From Roseovarius sp. S88 (GTDB lineage Bacteria; Pseudomonadota; Alphaproteobacteria; Rhodobacterales; Rhodobacteraceae), in contig NZ_CP146069.1 of the NCBI RefSeq assembly GCF_037023735.1, positions 310,001-374,000 of the forward strand: 64,000 nucleotides of DNA, given 5' to 3'. Positions 1-9,306 of the stretch are shown in pieces. Both the position numbers and the translations under genes were made by a program. The notes beneath the pieces were generated by a model. That model had not been told where the DNA came from and made no database searches. It saw nothing but the letters and a program-made list of their open reading frames with translations. Positions within the stretch are counted from its first letter, which is position 1, and each line of letters opens with the position of its first letter.

Positions 1-1
1 A

Positions 2-2002
2 CCTGAAGATGCTTCGGAAATAGAGTCTATTTCGGCGGAAAAGACCGAAACAGAAGAGCTTTTGGCCGAGATTTCCGCGTCTGCAGAGGTTGAGGAAGAA
101 GAAAAGGCTGAGCCCGAGACGTTAGAAGACCACCCGTCGGACTCTTATGACCTAGATCCTGACATTGCTGCCTTTATGGCCGACGCTGCTGCCGAAGAGG
201 CTCAGCTGGCCGCGGCTCAGAGTGATGACTCTGTCGATGACTTGCTCGAAGTCGACGAGATAGAAGCTGAAATTGCCGAACTTGAAGATGTTCAGGACGA
301 TCAATCCATTGGTCTGGCCGATTTCATCAGCGAAGGCACCGAAAAGGACGAAGCGCCTGAGCTCTCTGAGTCTGATGACATCGCGGAAAAGCTTCAGCGT
401 ATTCGTGCCGTAGCTGCGCAAAGCGAACCGAAGTTTGTGCCCGATGACTTCAGCGAGGACGAACACGCTGAAGACCTCATGGAAAATACGTCGTCTGAAC
501 TGGAAGCACTGCTGGCATCGACGCGCGAAGAGGAGGAGTCGGACGGTTCACCACAGCTGGATTTGGCTGCCGAAACCCTCGAGCAAGCGTTCTCCGATGA
601 TGAGGAAGAAGATTCAGAAGAACTCGACAAAACAACTGATATTGAAGAGGTTTTCGAAAGTTCGGATGCAGAAGAAACTCAAGAAGCTGCAGAAATCGCT
701 GAGCCTGCTGACGTCATAGAAGAAGATGAACTGGCCCAACTTCTGGCGGATTCCACACCCGACAACTTCGCAGATAGTGAAGCAGACGAATTGGAGGTCT
801 CCGAAGCAATCAAATCCGAAGTGACAAATTTCGAATTAGAAAAAGACGCTTTGGATGCGCCAGCCGAAGACACGGCGGCGATCGAAGACGATATGGAGCC
901 GCTGGTTCTTGGCAGCGATGAGCGGGTGGAAATTGTCGAAGAAGAAACGGTCGCCGAAGACCTGGATCATGACCTTGGGGACTCAACGTTAAGTCCGGAG
1001 GACGAGGCCGATCTACTGCGTGAACTGGCCGAGGTTGAGGCCGAGATTGAAACTGACCCGGAGATGTTTAAGGCGGACCGCATCGAGGACGCGGTTGAGG
1101 TCGCAGATTTGGCTGATGACAAGATCGATCTGGCGGAGGCCGAAGCGATTGCGGATTCCACATTGGAAATAGCGCAGCAACGCGATGCTTTGAGCAACGC
1201 GGACGCTATGACCACTGCCTCCGACCTCGACCCATCGCCCGAGATTGAATCTGCACCAGAGATCGAACCAGAAGAGTCCAAGGAAAAACCGCGCGGCCTG
1301 AAACGCCTGCTGGGAATGGGAAAAAGCGAGCCAGAGCAAGACGTTGAGCGGATTTTCGACGAAGCCGATTCACAGATGGAAGACAAAGAGGCGTCACTGC
1401 GCCGCAATGCGATCCAACATCTGCGCGCTGCTGTGGCGGCCACTCGTGCCGAGCACAAAGCCGGAGGCAAAATCGAGAAAGACGTCGATGATGCCCCTTA
1501 CCGTTCGGACCTAGCCGAAGTTGTGCGCCCACGCAGACCCAGCGCGTCTGAAACTGCGAGCACATCTCGTCGCCCGACGCGTCCAGAAGACGTTGATCCT
1601 GCGCCATTAAAGCTTGTCGCGGAACAGCGTGTCGATGTAGATCAGGCTCCGGTCCGCCCGCGCCGTGTTTCTGCCGGTGAGCGTCCACCGATGGCCGAAA
1701 TGCAAACAGAAGCAATGGGTGGGTTTGCAAGTTTCGCGGAAGAGATGGGTGCGACCGAACTTCCGCAAATTCTCGAGGCAGCCGCGGCTTACATGTCCGA
1801 TGTTGAGGGACGCGCTGAGTTTTCGCGGCCGATGCTGATGAACAAGCTCAAAGAGGTCACGTCAGACAGTTATTCGCGAGAAGACGGTCTGCGATCTTTC
1901 GGAGAGCTATTGCGCGGCGGCAAGCTTCGCAAAATCCGTGGTGGTCGCTTTGCGGTGACCGACGAAACCGAATTTCGCAGTGAGGCGCGCGACGCGGGTT
2001 AA
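2..2002 (+). CDS. Large acidic protein of unknown function, 5' end outside window
   Basis: The reading frame is open from the first bases of the window, so the start lies upstream; a TTG at 62 is only an internal codon. The visible 667 residues fall into three parts. Roughly the first 400 are dominated by Glu, Asp and Ala and look disordered. A middle basic patch (around 'PRGLKRLLGMGKSE') is followed by Arg-rich linkers. The last ~95 residues look folded ('FASFAEEMGATELPQILEAA' and 'LRSFGELLRGGKLRKIRGGR'), possibly a small helical or winged-helix domain. I do not recognise the family. The acidic tract followed by a basic C-terminal domain could suit a nucleoid- or envelope-associated protein, but that is a guess. 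A strong hairpin terminator follows 24 bases after the stop. Confidence 0.75.
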   Translation, partial: PEDASEIESISAEKTETEELLAEISASAEVEEEEKAEPETLEDHPSDSYDLDPDIAAFMADAAAEEAQLAAAQSDDSVDDLLEVDEIEAEIAELEDVQDDQSIGLADFISEGTEKDEAPELSESDDIAEKLQRIRAVAAQSEPKFVPDDFSEDEHAEDLMENTSSELEALLASTREEEESDGSPQLDLAAETLEQAFSDDEEEDSEELDKTTDIEEVFESSDAEETQEAAEIAEPADVIEEDELAQLLADSTPDNFADSEADELEVSEAIKSEVTNFELEKDALDAPAEDTAAIEDDMEPLVLGSDERVEIVEEETVAEDLDHDLGDSTLSPEDEADLLRELAEVEAEIETDPEMFKADRIEDAVEVADLADDKIDLAEAEAIADSTLEIAQQRDALSNADAMTTASDLDPSPEIESAPEIEPEESKEKPRGLKRLLGMGKSEPEQDVERIFDEADSQMEDKEASLRRNAIQHLRAAVAATRAEHKAGGKIEKDVDDAPYRSDLAEVVRPRRPSASETASTSRRPTRPEDVDPAPLKLVAEQRVDVDQAPVRPRRVSAGERPPMAEMQTEAMGGFASFAEEMGATELPQILEAAAAYMSDVEGRAEFSRPMLMNKLKEVTSDSYSREDGLRSFGELLRGGKLRKIRGGRFAVTDETEFRSEARDAG

Positions 2003-2026
2003 AGCTTGCAAATTCAAGTCGCCACA

Positions 2027-2055
2027 AAGCCCGGCCAAGCGTGCCGGGCTTTTTT
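2027..2055. terminator. Rho-independent terminator, probably bidirectional
   Basis: A 9-bp stem (AAGCCCGGC / GCCGGGCTT) with a 7-base loop is followed by a T run at 2050-2055. It ends the acidic-protein gene. The T run overlaps the stop codon (2054-2056) of the converging regulator gene, and the upstream AA of the stem could serve as a short U tract for the minus strand. Confidence 0.85.
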
Positions 2056-3049
2056 ACGCGTGTTCGGCACCGCAAAAGGCCTGACGCCGCACATCGCAGG
2101 GAAGTTCCCCGTATTTTTGGTGAAACCAACGTTTCATCAAGGTCACATTCGAAAACCCACACGCCACTGAGACCTCACTTAAAGGCATTGCGGTTTGAGC
2201 CAAAAGATTATGCGCACGGTGCAACCGCAAGTCGCGATAGACTTTCAATGGTGACCGCCCCAAACGATCACCAAAACTGCGTTCCAATTTGCGAGGCGAG
2301 ACGCCAATGACCTCGGCAATCTGCGCGACGCTTAGTGTGTCCTCCAAATGATCTTCCATCATCTGAAGCGCTTCCTGGATCACTTCGTCTCCCTGCGACA
2401 TGCGTTGAAACCTGAGATGTTCACCTGTGCCACAAGAAGCTTCACTTTCGCTGAGCCCAAGGTCACGGGACAGCGCCATGGCGGCTATTTCGCCGTCGCG
2501 GGATCCGACCAACTCCACCATCATGCGCATAGCAGCCGCAGGTCCCGTGGCGCTGCTCAGGGACTTGTGGTGGCATGTCGACCCTGGATGCATCTCAATT
2601 GAGCAATTCATCTCCGATACACCGGTTTGAAAAGCCGAGTGTACCGCAAGACGTTTTGCTCCCAAAACGCCGGCGGCCAAGGGCACAAAGACAGCGGAAC
2701 CCACGACGCATACGCGCAAGGCGCTTCGGATCGCAGATCGCAAAATGCGTAACTGTTCGGCGTTGGGCGTCCACGCTTGATCAGACCCGCCGATGAGAAC
2801 CAGAGTTTGATCCGGCCCACAGATCGGACTGCCATTTCCCGGCAAATCAGCGGATCTTAGTTGTGTCCAGGTATAAGCGTTCCGTTCCAGAAGCTGGTTC
2901 GCGGCGCGTAAAACATGGATACAGGTCCCGGCGACGAATTCGATGCTATCGTCCTGAGTAATGAAAACAAAATCGCTCGAAAAGTTGCGAGGTTTCGCAG
3001 CAACATCCTCCTCGGATGTCGGTTTTGAGTTAAAGTTATGAAGATACAT
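2054..3049 (-). CDS. GlxA-family AraC-type transcriptional regulator
   Basis: This 331-residue protein has the GlxA layout. The N-terminal DJ-1/PfpI-like (amidotransferase-fold) domain spans about 25-190 ('LVLIGGSDQAW', 'VCVVGSAVFVPLAAG') and the C-terminal double helix-turn-helix AraC domain about 225-325 ('LSVAQIAEVIGVSPRKLERSF', 'MPLSEVSVACGFSNVTLMKR' in part). The residue at the nucleophile elbow is not a normal catalytic Cys, so the domain is a sensor rather than an enzyme. The gene lies 60 bp downstream of soxG on the same strand. Known relatives such as GbdR and CdhR regulate glycine betaine and carnitine breakdown, so control of sarcosine or methylamine catabolism is a reasonable inference. 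Confidence 0.85.
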   Translation of the reverse strand: MYLHNFNSKPTSEEDVAAKPRNFSSDFVFITQDDSIEFVAGTCIHVLRAANQLLERNAYTWTQLRSADLPGNGSPICGPDQTLVLIGGSDQAWTPNAEQLRILRSAIRSALRVCVVGSAVFVPLAAGVLGAKRLAVHSAFQTGVSEMNCSIEMHPGSTCHHKSLSSATGPAAAMRMMVELVGSRDGEIAAMALSRDLGLSESEASCGTGEHLRFQRMSQGDEVIQEALQMMEDHLEDTLSVAQIAEVIGVSPRKLERSFGDRLGRSPLKVYRDLRLHRAHNLLAQTAMPLSEVSVACGFSNVTLMKRWFHQKYGELPCDVRRQAFCGAEHA

Positions 3050-3109
3050 CAGAGCGTATTCTTTCCCTTTCTCAGACAGGCACCGCCACCAAGATGATGG
3101 ATGGGCCTC

Positions 3110-3679
3110 TCACATGACATTCCGAATTGACGTCTCTACCGCGTGAAGAAACGACCCTGCCGAAGAGCTTGCTGAAAGCAAGACGAAGCTGTCTTGCGCG
3201 TCCCGCACAACCATCACGCCCAGGTGCTCCATAACAGTGCGCGCAACATGTCCTTCTGCAAAAACATCTGCATGCAAATCAATCGGGCAAATCCGCTCCA
3301 GCGCGTGCCGGCTCGACGCGCCGGACAGATGGAGCGCCGTCCATACATCGGTCTGGTCGGTCACATACACCGCGGCTTTGACCCGCTTGGCAACAATAGC
3401 CGCGGCGTCGGGCTGGTCATGCGTGAACACGACGAATGCCTGGTCCTGTGCCATCCGCAACAGCCGGGCGTTGCCGTCTTTTGAAATCGCAGAGTGACCG
3501 ACCTCGGGCACATCTACTCCATATCCGGTTTTAATTGCCTTGAGTGCTTTGGCTTCATCGCCAAGCGGCAACGCAATAGAGACCAACGCAAAATCCGCAG
3601 GTGAAACGAGGCGTACGTTGCCGAAGGTTTCATCATAGCCAGCAAGAGGCGGTTCAGCGATCAGCTTATACTCAGCCAC
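3110..3679 (-). CDS. soxG: Sarcosine oxidase gamma subunit
   Basis: The 189-residue product is the gamma subunit of heterotetrameric sarcosine oxidase, which demethylates sarcosine to glycine and passes the C1 unit to tetrahydrofolate. I chose the GTG at 3677-3679 (V-A-E-Y-K-L-I-A-E) instead of the longer frame: an AAGGGGAG ribosome site lies about 9 bases upstream, the start overlaps the soxA stop by 8 bases, and known SoxG proteins begin near this point. The family has a GcvT-C/YgfZ-like fold and little motif conservation, so the call rests on position as the fourth gene of the soxBDAG order as well as on the sequence. The length is normal for the family. Confidence 0.88.
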   Translation of the reverse strand: MAEYKLIAEPPLAGYDETFGNVRLVSPADFALVSIALPLGDEAKALKAIKTGYGVDVPEVGHSAISKDGNARLLRMAQDQAFVVFTHDQPDAAAIVAKRVKAAVYVTDQTDVWTALHLSGASSRHALERICPIDLHADVFAEGHVARTVMEHLGVMVVRDAQDSFVLLSASSSAGSFLHAVETSIRNVM

Positions 3680-6620
3680 GAAGACGCTCCCCTTCTGGAT
3701 CAACGAAATGGGCCGAGACGATTTCAACGTCTATCTCAACACCATGAACCGGGCTGACGGCGCGCACGATTTCGCCTTTGCGCGTGTCGCCTTGCTTGAT
3801 GAAACCAAGCCCAATGTGATGACCTAGGTTCGGCGAATAGGCAACAGAGGTCATCCACCCCTGATCATGGTCCATATCAGCCGGATCATGTTTGTTCAGG
3901 AAATGAGATCCAGCAATCAGCTTGCGGGTTCGATCCACCGGGCGGAACCCCATGAGCTTGATCGCATCGTCCCGGGTCATCTCAGGGCGCTGCGATAGAA
4001 CCTGGCCGATGGATTCTTTTTTCTGGCTGACCATCTTGCCCAGTCCGATATTGAGCGCCGTGGTCTGACCGTTGAGTTCATTTGCGGTCGCATGACCTTT
4101 CTCAATCCGCATCACGCCAAGGGCCTCGGTGCCATAAGGTACCGCGTCAAATTCTGCGCCGGCCTCATTCAATACGCACATCATGGAATTGCCATAGCGT
4201 GCAGGCACCGCGATCTCGTAGGCCAGTTCACCTGAAAACGAAATCCGGAACAGCCGGGCCGGGATGCCGCCGCACACGGATATTTCGCCACACGCCATAA
4301 AAGGAAACGCCTCATTCGAGATGTCATGCTCTGCGTCAATCACCTTGCGTAGAAGGTTCCGCGAATTGGGCCCGGCAACTGCGAACTGCGCCCAGCCATC
4401 CGTGGTGGAGATGAGGTGCACGTCCATGTTGGGCCAGAGACATTGCCGCGCAAACTCCAGACGGCGGAACACCAGCACGGCGTTGGCTGTCGTGGTGGTC
4501 ATCACATAGTGGTTCTCACCCATGCGCGCTGTGGTGCCGTCATCATAGCAGATGCCATCCTCGCGCAGCATCAACCCATAGCGGACTTTACCAACGGGCA
4601 AGGTTGAGAAGGTGTTGGAGTAGACCTTGTCCAAAAACGCGCCCGCGTCCTTGCCTTGAATGTCGATCTTACCCAGCGTGGTCACATCACAAATGCCCAC
4701 CGATTGGCGGGTCATGCGCGCCTCACGGTCAACAGAGTCCCGCCAACCCTTTTCACCGTCCCGCGTGTACCATTCAGCCCGGAGCCAGTTGCCGACCGTG
4801 ACAAAGCTTGCACCGTTTTCCTCGGCCCATTTATGCGATGGCGTCAGGCGATAGGGCCGGAAATCCTTGCCGCGCGCGCGGCCAGCCAATGCGCCGATCG
4901 GGACAGGTGTGTAAGGTGGGCGGAAGATGGTCGTGCCGACTTCCGGGATCGTCTTGCCCGCTTCCTCGGCGAGAATGGCAAGACCGGCAATGTTGGAGGT
5001 CTTGCCCTGATCCGTGGCCATACCCATGGTGGTGTAGCGTTTCAGCAATTCGACCGAGCGGAACCCTTCGGTATTGGCCAGCTTGATGTCCTTGACGGTC
5101 ACATCGTTCTGAAGATCAACCCAGGCCCGTTTCCTGCTTTCACCCACATGCCAGAAGGCGGCATAGTCACGTGGTTCATCCTCGGCCTCGGGTATGTCAG
5201 TCTTTTTGGCTTTGAAACCAAGGTCTTTTAGTTGTGCAGCAGCCTCTGCATGACCTTCTGCAAGCGCGCTTGCCAAAGTCATAGATCCATTGGCCGCGCC
5301 AGCGACCGTCATGCCGACGGGCAATTCGCCGCCAGGCACGAACGCGCAAAGATCGTCGCGCCATGTTGGGCGACCACGTTGGTGACAGGTCAGATGCACA
5401 TTTGGATTCCATCCACCCGACACGGCAAGCGCATCAACTGGAATAACCTTGCCATTTGTCAGCGTGATGGACTTCAGGCCTTTGCGGCCCACGGTGTCCA
5501 TTACGGCCTCTCCGGCAATGTGTTTGACGCCGGGAAGGTTCAGGGTCGCAGGTTTGTCGCGACTGTCGATCACAACCGGCACGTTCACACCTTTGGACTG
5601 CAAATCCGCTGCCGTGCGCCATCCGTCGTCATTGTTAGTAAAGACCGCAACCTGCTGACCGGGCGTGACACCGAAGCGGTTTGCATACGTCCGGACTGCA
5701 CCAGCCAGCATAATGCCCGGGCGGTCATTGTTGCCAAAGGCGATTGGACGCTCAGTTGCACCCGCAGCCAGAACGGCCCGTTTGGAATAGATGCGCCACA
5801 GGATCTGCCGTGGCTTGCCTTCGCTATCGGCCAGATGATCGGTACACCGTTCCAAGGCGCCATAGACGCCGTGATCATAGGCACCATAAACGGTGGTCCG
5901 CGTCATTAAGCGTACGTTGGGCATATTGCTCAGCTCCGCCACGGCTTGAGCCGCCCAATCCGCGCCGGACATGCCTGCGACCTCAAGCGTTTCGGAATTT
6001 AGCCGGCCGCCAGGACGGAAATCTTCATCCGCCAGAATGACTCGCGCGCCGGACCGAGCGGCCGTCAAGGCGGCCATCAAGCCGGACGGACCCGCCCCGA
6101 TCACCAGAAGATCGCAATGCAAGAACCCTTTGTCATATGTATCTGGGTCTTCCTGCATGGACAGCTTGCCCAGCCCGGCCGCCGAACGGATGATTGGCTC
6201 ATAAAGCTTTTCCCAGAATGCTTTGGGCCACATGAATGTTTTGTAATAGAACCCTGCCGACAGGAAGGGCGAGACCAAGTCATTCACTGCCAAAAGGTCG
6301 TATTCAAGTGATCCGCGGTGGTTTTGTGATGTGGCGTTTAGCCCATCAAAAAGCTCCACCATCGTGGCACGCGTGTTGGGTTCCTGATACGCTCCATTGC
6401 GCAACTGCACCAAGGCATTGGGCTCTTCTGATCCAGCCGTAAAGACACCGCGTGGGCGGTGGTATTTGAACGACCGGCCCATTAAAACCTGACCATTGGC
6501 CAACAGAGCAGAAGCCAGTGTATCACCGGCAAAGCCGCGCATCCACTTGCCGTTGAACCGGAATTTTATCTGTTGGTTGCGGTCTATCAATCCGCCATCA
6601 ATACGCCCCGCCTGACTCAT
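3672..6620 (-). CDS. soxA: Sarcosine oxidase alpha subunit
   Basis: This is the 982-residue alpha subunit, close to the family length of about 1000. An N-terminal ferredoxin-like (Fer2_4 type) domain without cluster cysteines spans about 15-100. A pyridine-nucleotide binding fold begins at about 170 ('LLVIGAGPSGLMAALTAARS', GAGPSG at 175-180). The C-terminal half, from about residue 600, is a GcvT-like aminomethyltransferase domain, which binds folate and captures the methylene group. It overlaps soxD by 4 bases upstream and soxG by 8 bases downstream, so the four subunits are translationally coupled. The enzyme acts in the last step of choline/glycine betaine/creatine catabolism in the cytoplasm. 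Confidence 0.95.
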   Translation of the reverse strand: MSQAGRIDGGLIDRNQQIKFRFNGKWMRGFAGDTLASALLANGQVLMGRSFKYHRPRGVFTAGSEEPNALVQLRNGAYQEPNTRATMVELFDGLNATSQNHRGSLEYDLLAVNDLVSPFLSAGFYYKTFMWPKAFWEKLYEPIIRSAAGLGKLSMQEDPDTYDKGFLHCDLLVIGAGPSGLMAALTAARSGARVILADEDFRPGGRLNSETLEVAGMSGADWAAQAVAELSNMPNVRLMTRTTVYGAYDHGVYGALERCTDHLADSEGKPRQILWRIYSKRAVLAAGATERPIAFGNNDRPGIMLAGAVRTYANRFGVTPGQQVAVFTNNDDGWRTAADLQSKGVNVPVVIDSRDKPATLNLPGVKHIAGEAVMDTVGRKGLKSITLTNGKVIPVDALAVSGGWNPNVHLTCHQRGRPTWRDDLCAFVPGGELPVGMTVAGAANGSMTLASALAEGHAEAAAQLKDLGFKAKKTDIPEAEDEPRDYAAFWHVGESRKRAWVDLQNDVTVKDIKLANTEGFRSVELLKRYTTMGMATDQGKTSNIAGLAILAEEAGKTIPEVGTTIFRPPYTPVPIGALAGRARGKDFRPYRLTPSHKWAEENGASFVTVGNWLRAEWYTRDGEKGWRDSVDREARMTRQSVGICDVTTLGKIDIQGKDAGAFLDKVYSNTFSTLPVGKVRYGLMLREDGICYDDGTTARMGENHYVMTTTTANAVLVFRRLEFARQCLWPNMDVHLISTTDGWAQFAVAGPNSRNLLRKVIDAEHDISNEAFPFMACGEISVCGGIPARLFRISFSGELAYEIAVPARYGNSMMCVLNEAGAEFDAVPYGTEALGVMRIEKGHATANELNGQTTALNIGLGKMVSQKKESIGQVLSQRPEMTRDDAIKLMGFRPVDRTRKLIAGSHFLNKHDPADMDHDQGWMTSVAYSPNLGHHIGLGFIKQGDTRKGEIVRAVSPVHGVEIDVEIVSAHFVDPEGERLRG

Positions 6621-6904
6621 TTGTCTCGTCCTCGTGCACGGGCCACATCGCGGGCGATTTCCACATTCGTGATTTCATGCGTCAACGTATTGCGCGTCAC
6701 CATCAGCCACGAGCGATCGCCCTGTTCGTGATACCAAAGCTCTTTGTGTTCGCCTGCCGGATTGTCACGCAGATAGCCGTAGGCGTGGAACTGCTCCATC
6801 GCGTCCTCAGCTTGCCAGTCTGGGCGGTCGATCAGGGATGCATCGCCCAGGTAGACAAATTCGGCGGCGTCACGCGGCCCGAGAAGAGGGTGATTGATGA
6901 TCAT
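6617..6904 (-). CDS. soxD: Sarcosine oxidase delta subunit, zinc cysteines missing
   Basis: The 95-residue product has the SoxD pattern, including 'FVYLGDASLI' and 'YLRDNPAGEHKELWYH', and sits between soxB and soxA, overlapping soxA by 4 bases (ATGA). In well-studied delta subunits an N-terminal C-x-x-C, a His and a later Cys bind one zinc ion. Here the N-terminus reads 'IINHPLLGPR', so the first Cys is His5 and the second Leu8, and the later Cys is replaced by Asp in 'HEQGDRSW'; only the His of 'GEHKE' is kept. Either the subunit is structural without zinc, as may be common in marine relatives, or it uses other ligands. Confidence 0.92.
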   Translation of the reverse strand: MIINHPLLGPRDAAEFVYLGDASLIDRPDWQAEDAMEQFHAYGYLRDNPAGEHKELWYHEQGDRSWLMVTRNTLTHEITNVEIARDVARARGRDK

Positions 6905-6917
6905 TGCCTGTCCCTCC

Positions 6918-8168
6918 TCAATGCAGGTTGGGCTGATTGCCCACGCCTTTTTCGTCGATGAGATTACCGGTCATGAACCGATCAAGGCGCATTTGCGTGG
7001 CCACCGGATGCGGTGTGTCTCGAGCCAGTAGATGGGCATAACAGAACCCGCTGGCAGGCGTTGCCTTGAACCCGCCGTAGCACCAGCCGCCATTGAAATA
7101 GAGCCCGTCAATATGGGTCTTGTCGATAAAGGGCGAGCCATCCATCGACATATCCATGACCCCACCCCAGGACCGCAGCAAGCGGGCGCGGCCAATCATT
7201 GGCATGATGGCCATGCCGCCTTCACAAACGTCTTCGACCACGGGCAGATTTCCGCGCTGGGCATAAGTGTTGTACCCATCAATGTCGCCGCCAAAAACAA
7301 GTCCGCCCTTGTCCGATTGACTGACATAAAAATGCCCGGCACCGAAGGTAATCACCCCCGGCAGGGTTGGTTTGAGACCTTCCGAAACGAAGGCCTGAAG
7401 CACATGGCTCTCAATCGGTAGCCGCATGCCCGCCATAGCCGCGACGCGCCCCGAAGACCCGGCCACACACATCGCCACTTTCTTGGCGCGGATCGCTCCG
7501 CGTGAGGTTTGCACACCCACGCACCGCCCGTTCTCGATGTCGATACCTGTGACTTCACAGTTCTGAATGATGTCCACACCACGGCTGTCCGCGCCCCGCG
7601 CATAGCCCCACGCCACCGCATCATGCCGCGCCGTGCCACCGCGCCGCTGAAACAGCCCGCCTTTGATCGGAAAGCGTGCGTTGTCATAGTCCAGAAACGG
7701 AAGCTCTTCGCGCAGTTGCGCGGCATCGACCAATTCCGCATCAGCACCCGCAAGGAACATCGCATTGCCCCGCCGCACGAATGCATCACGCTGACCATCG
7801 GTATGGATGAGGTTCAGGATCGACCGTTGCGAGACCATCGAGTTGTAGTTTGTGTCCTGCTCCAGGTTCTCCCAGAGCTTCATACTGAGCTCATAGAACG
7901 GCTCGTTCCCAGGCAGGAGGTAGTTGGACCGGATGATCGTGGTGTTCCGCCCGATATTGCCTGATCCAAGCCAGCCCTTTTCGAGCACGGCCACATTCGT
8001 CATGCCGAATTCTTTCGACAGGTAGTAAGCCGTAGACAGCCCGTGCCCACCGCCGCCAATGATGATGATGTCATATTCCGGCTTTGGCTCTGGCTCACGC
8101 CAGGCGCGTGTCCAGCCCTTGTTTCCGGTTAGTCCCTGCCAAAGAACTTTGAACCCACTGTAGCGCAT
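6918..8168 (-). CDS. soxB: Sarcosine oxidase beta subunit
   Basis: The 416-residue FAD-dependent oxidoreductase carries the dinucleotide fold at residues 33-55 ('YDIIIIGGGGHGLSTAYYLS'). The motif 'GTARHDAVAWGYARGA' contains His172, which matches the His that binds FMN covalently at the alpha/beta interface in known enzymes. The C-terminal 'WCYGGFKATPASGFCYAHL' is typical of the subunit. This is the first gene of the soxBDAG operon; soxD follows after 13 bases. Its start faces the divergent GlxA-type regulator, leaving an 84-bp shared promoter region (8169-8252). It oxidises sarcosine and produces hydrogen peroxide. Confidence 0.95.
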   Translation of the reverse strand: MRYSGFKVLWQGLTGNKGWTRAWREPEPKPEYDIIIIGGGGHGLSTAYYLSKEFGMTNVAVLEKGWLGSGNIGRNTTIIRSNYLLPGNEPFYELSMKLWENLEQDTNYNSMVSQRSILNLIHTDGQRDAFVRRGNAMFLAGADAELVDAAQLREELPFLDYDNARFPIKGGLFQRRGGTARHDAVAWGYARGADSRGVDIIQNCEVTGIDIENGRCVGVQTSRGAIRAKKVAMCVAGSSGRVAAMAGMRLPIESHVLQAFVSEGLKPTLPGVITFGAGHFYVSQSDKGGLVFGGDIDGYNTYAQRGNLPVVEDVCEGGMAIMPMIGRARLLRSWGGVMDMSMDGSPFIDKTHIDGLYFNGGWCYGGFKATPASGFCYAHLLARDTPHPVATQMRLDRFMTGNLIDEKGVGNQPNLH

Positions 8169-8252
8169 GCGGCGAATCCCAGCTTTGTTTGAATCAGATT
8201 GGCGCAGACCGGAGCGCTCGACTTTTCTGGAAAAGACGGATATGTGACTTTA

Positions 8253-9212
8253 ATGGACATAATTGGTTCAGAATCGGAAAGTACGCGGTACATTGGCATC
8301 CTGCCCATACCCGGTTTTGCAATGATGTCTTTCGCAGCTCTCACAGAACCGATGCGCGCTGCCAACTTGTTGGCCCGGCAAGACCTCTACCATATGGTCA
8401 CGTTTTCAACGGATAAGAAACCCATTCCAAGCTCTGGAGCCGGTGTGGTGATGCCCGAAGCGCGCTTGGGGGAAGAGACCAAACTTGACTACCTCTTTGT
8501 TGTCGCCGGAGGTGATCCGACACTCTATGACAATCGGCCGGTTATGCGCTGGCTCTCTCGTCATGCACGTGAAGGGACGTTTCTGGGCGGCGTGTCAGGT
8601 GGCCCGATCATCCTGGCCCGCGCTGGCCTGATGGCTGGGCGCCGCATGACGGTGCATTGGGAACACGCCGGCGCACTGGCGGAAATCTCACCGCATCTTT
8701 TGCTGGAGCGCTCACTCTACGTGATCGACCGCGACCGCGTGACCTGTGCCGGTGGCACCGCGCCGATGGACCTGATGCATGCGCTGATCGCGCAGCACCA
8801 TGGTGTTCCATTCGCACGGATCGTCAGTGACTGGTTCATGCACACAGAAATTCGCCCCTCTGCCGGGCCGCAGCGGGCGGGGCTTGTCGAACGTGTGGGC
8901 ACAACGGTGCCTGCTATCCTTGACGCGGTTGAAGCAATGGAAGCGCACGTGGCAGAGCCTGTATCCCTCGCGGCGCTGGCCAACACCGCGGGGTTGTCGC
9001 CACGCCAGCTTAACAGGCTTTTCCAATCCAAGCTTGGCCGCTCAACCATGCGCTATTATCGGGAACTGAGGTTGGAAAAAGCCCAAAGCCTGTTGCGAAA
9101 CTCTCCATTGAGCCTGACTGAAATTGCTTTGGCCACAGGCTTTGCAAGTTCGGCTCATTTTTCGCGCGTGTTCTCCGAACAATTCGGACAGCCACCCTCT
9201 AGCTACAGATGA
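8253..9212 (+). CDS. GlxA-family AraC-type regulator divergent from soxB
   Basis: The product is about 319 residues from ATG 8253; a TTG at 8199 would add 18 residues but would invade the soxB promoter. An N-terminal DJ-1/PfpI-like sensor domain ('IGILPIPGFAMMSFAALTEP', 'FLGGVSGGPIILARAGL') is followed by a C-terminal AraC HTH pair ('VSLAALANTAGLSPRQLNRL', 'LSLTEIALATGFASSAHFSR'). The elbow residue is Ser/Gly in 'GVSGGP', not the catalytic Cys. It resembles GbdR/CdhR-type activators of betaine and carnitine catabolism. Its divergent position makes it the most likely local regulator of soxBDAG. It is clearly different in sequence from the other GlxA-type protein at the 3' end of the operon. 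Confidence 0.87.
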   Translation: MDIIGSESESTRYIGILPIPGFAMMSFAALTEPMRAANLLARQDLYHMVTFSTDKKPIPSSGAGVVMPEARLGEETKLDYLFVVAGGDPTLYDNRPVMRWLSRHAREGTFLGGVSGGPIILARAGLMAGRRMTVHWEHAGALAEISPHLLLERSLYVIDRDRVTCAGGTAPMDLMHALIAQHHGVPFARIVSDWFMHTEIRPSAGPQRAGLVERVGTTVPAILDAVEAMEAHVAEPVSLAALANTAGLSPRQLNRLFQSKLGRSTMRYYRELRLEKAQSLLRNSPLSLTEIALATGFASSAHFSRVFSEQFGQPPSSYR

Positions 9213-9306
9213 CCGCGTTCGCGTCAGGCCGTGTTGATTTGCGCCAGGCATCTTGCCAAGCACAGGGGATACTTTAGGCTGCATTTCAACAATTTCGGAG
9301 GCCTAA

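Noticed and set aside
152..1730. Several long minus-strand frames opposite the acidic-protein gene
   Set aside because: They are Ser/Arg-rich shadows caused by the biased Glu/Asp codons of the plus-strand gene and have no ribosome sites or motifs.
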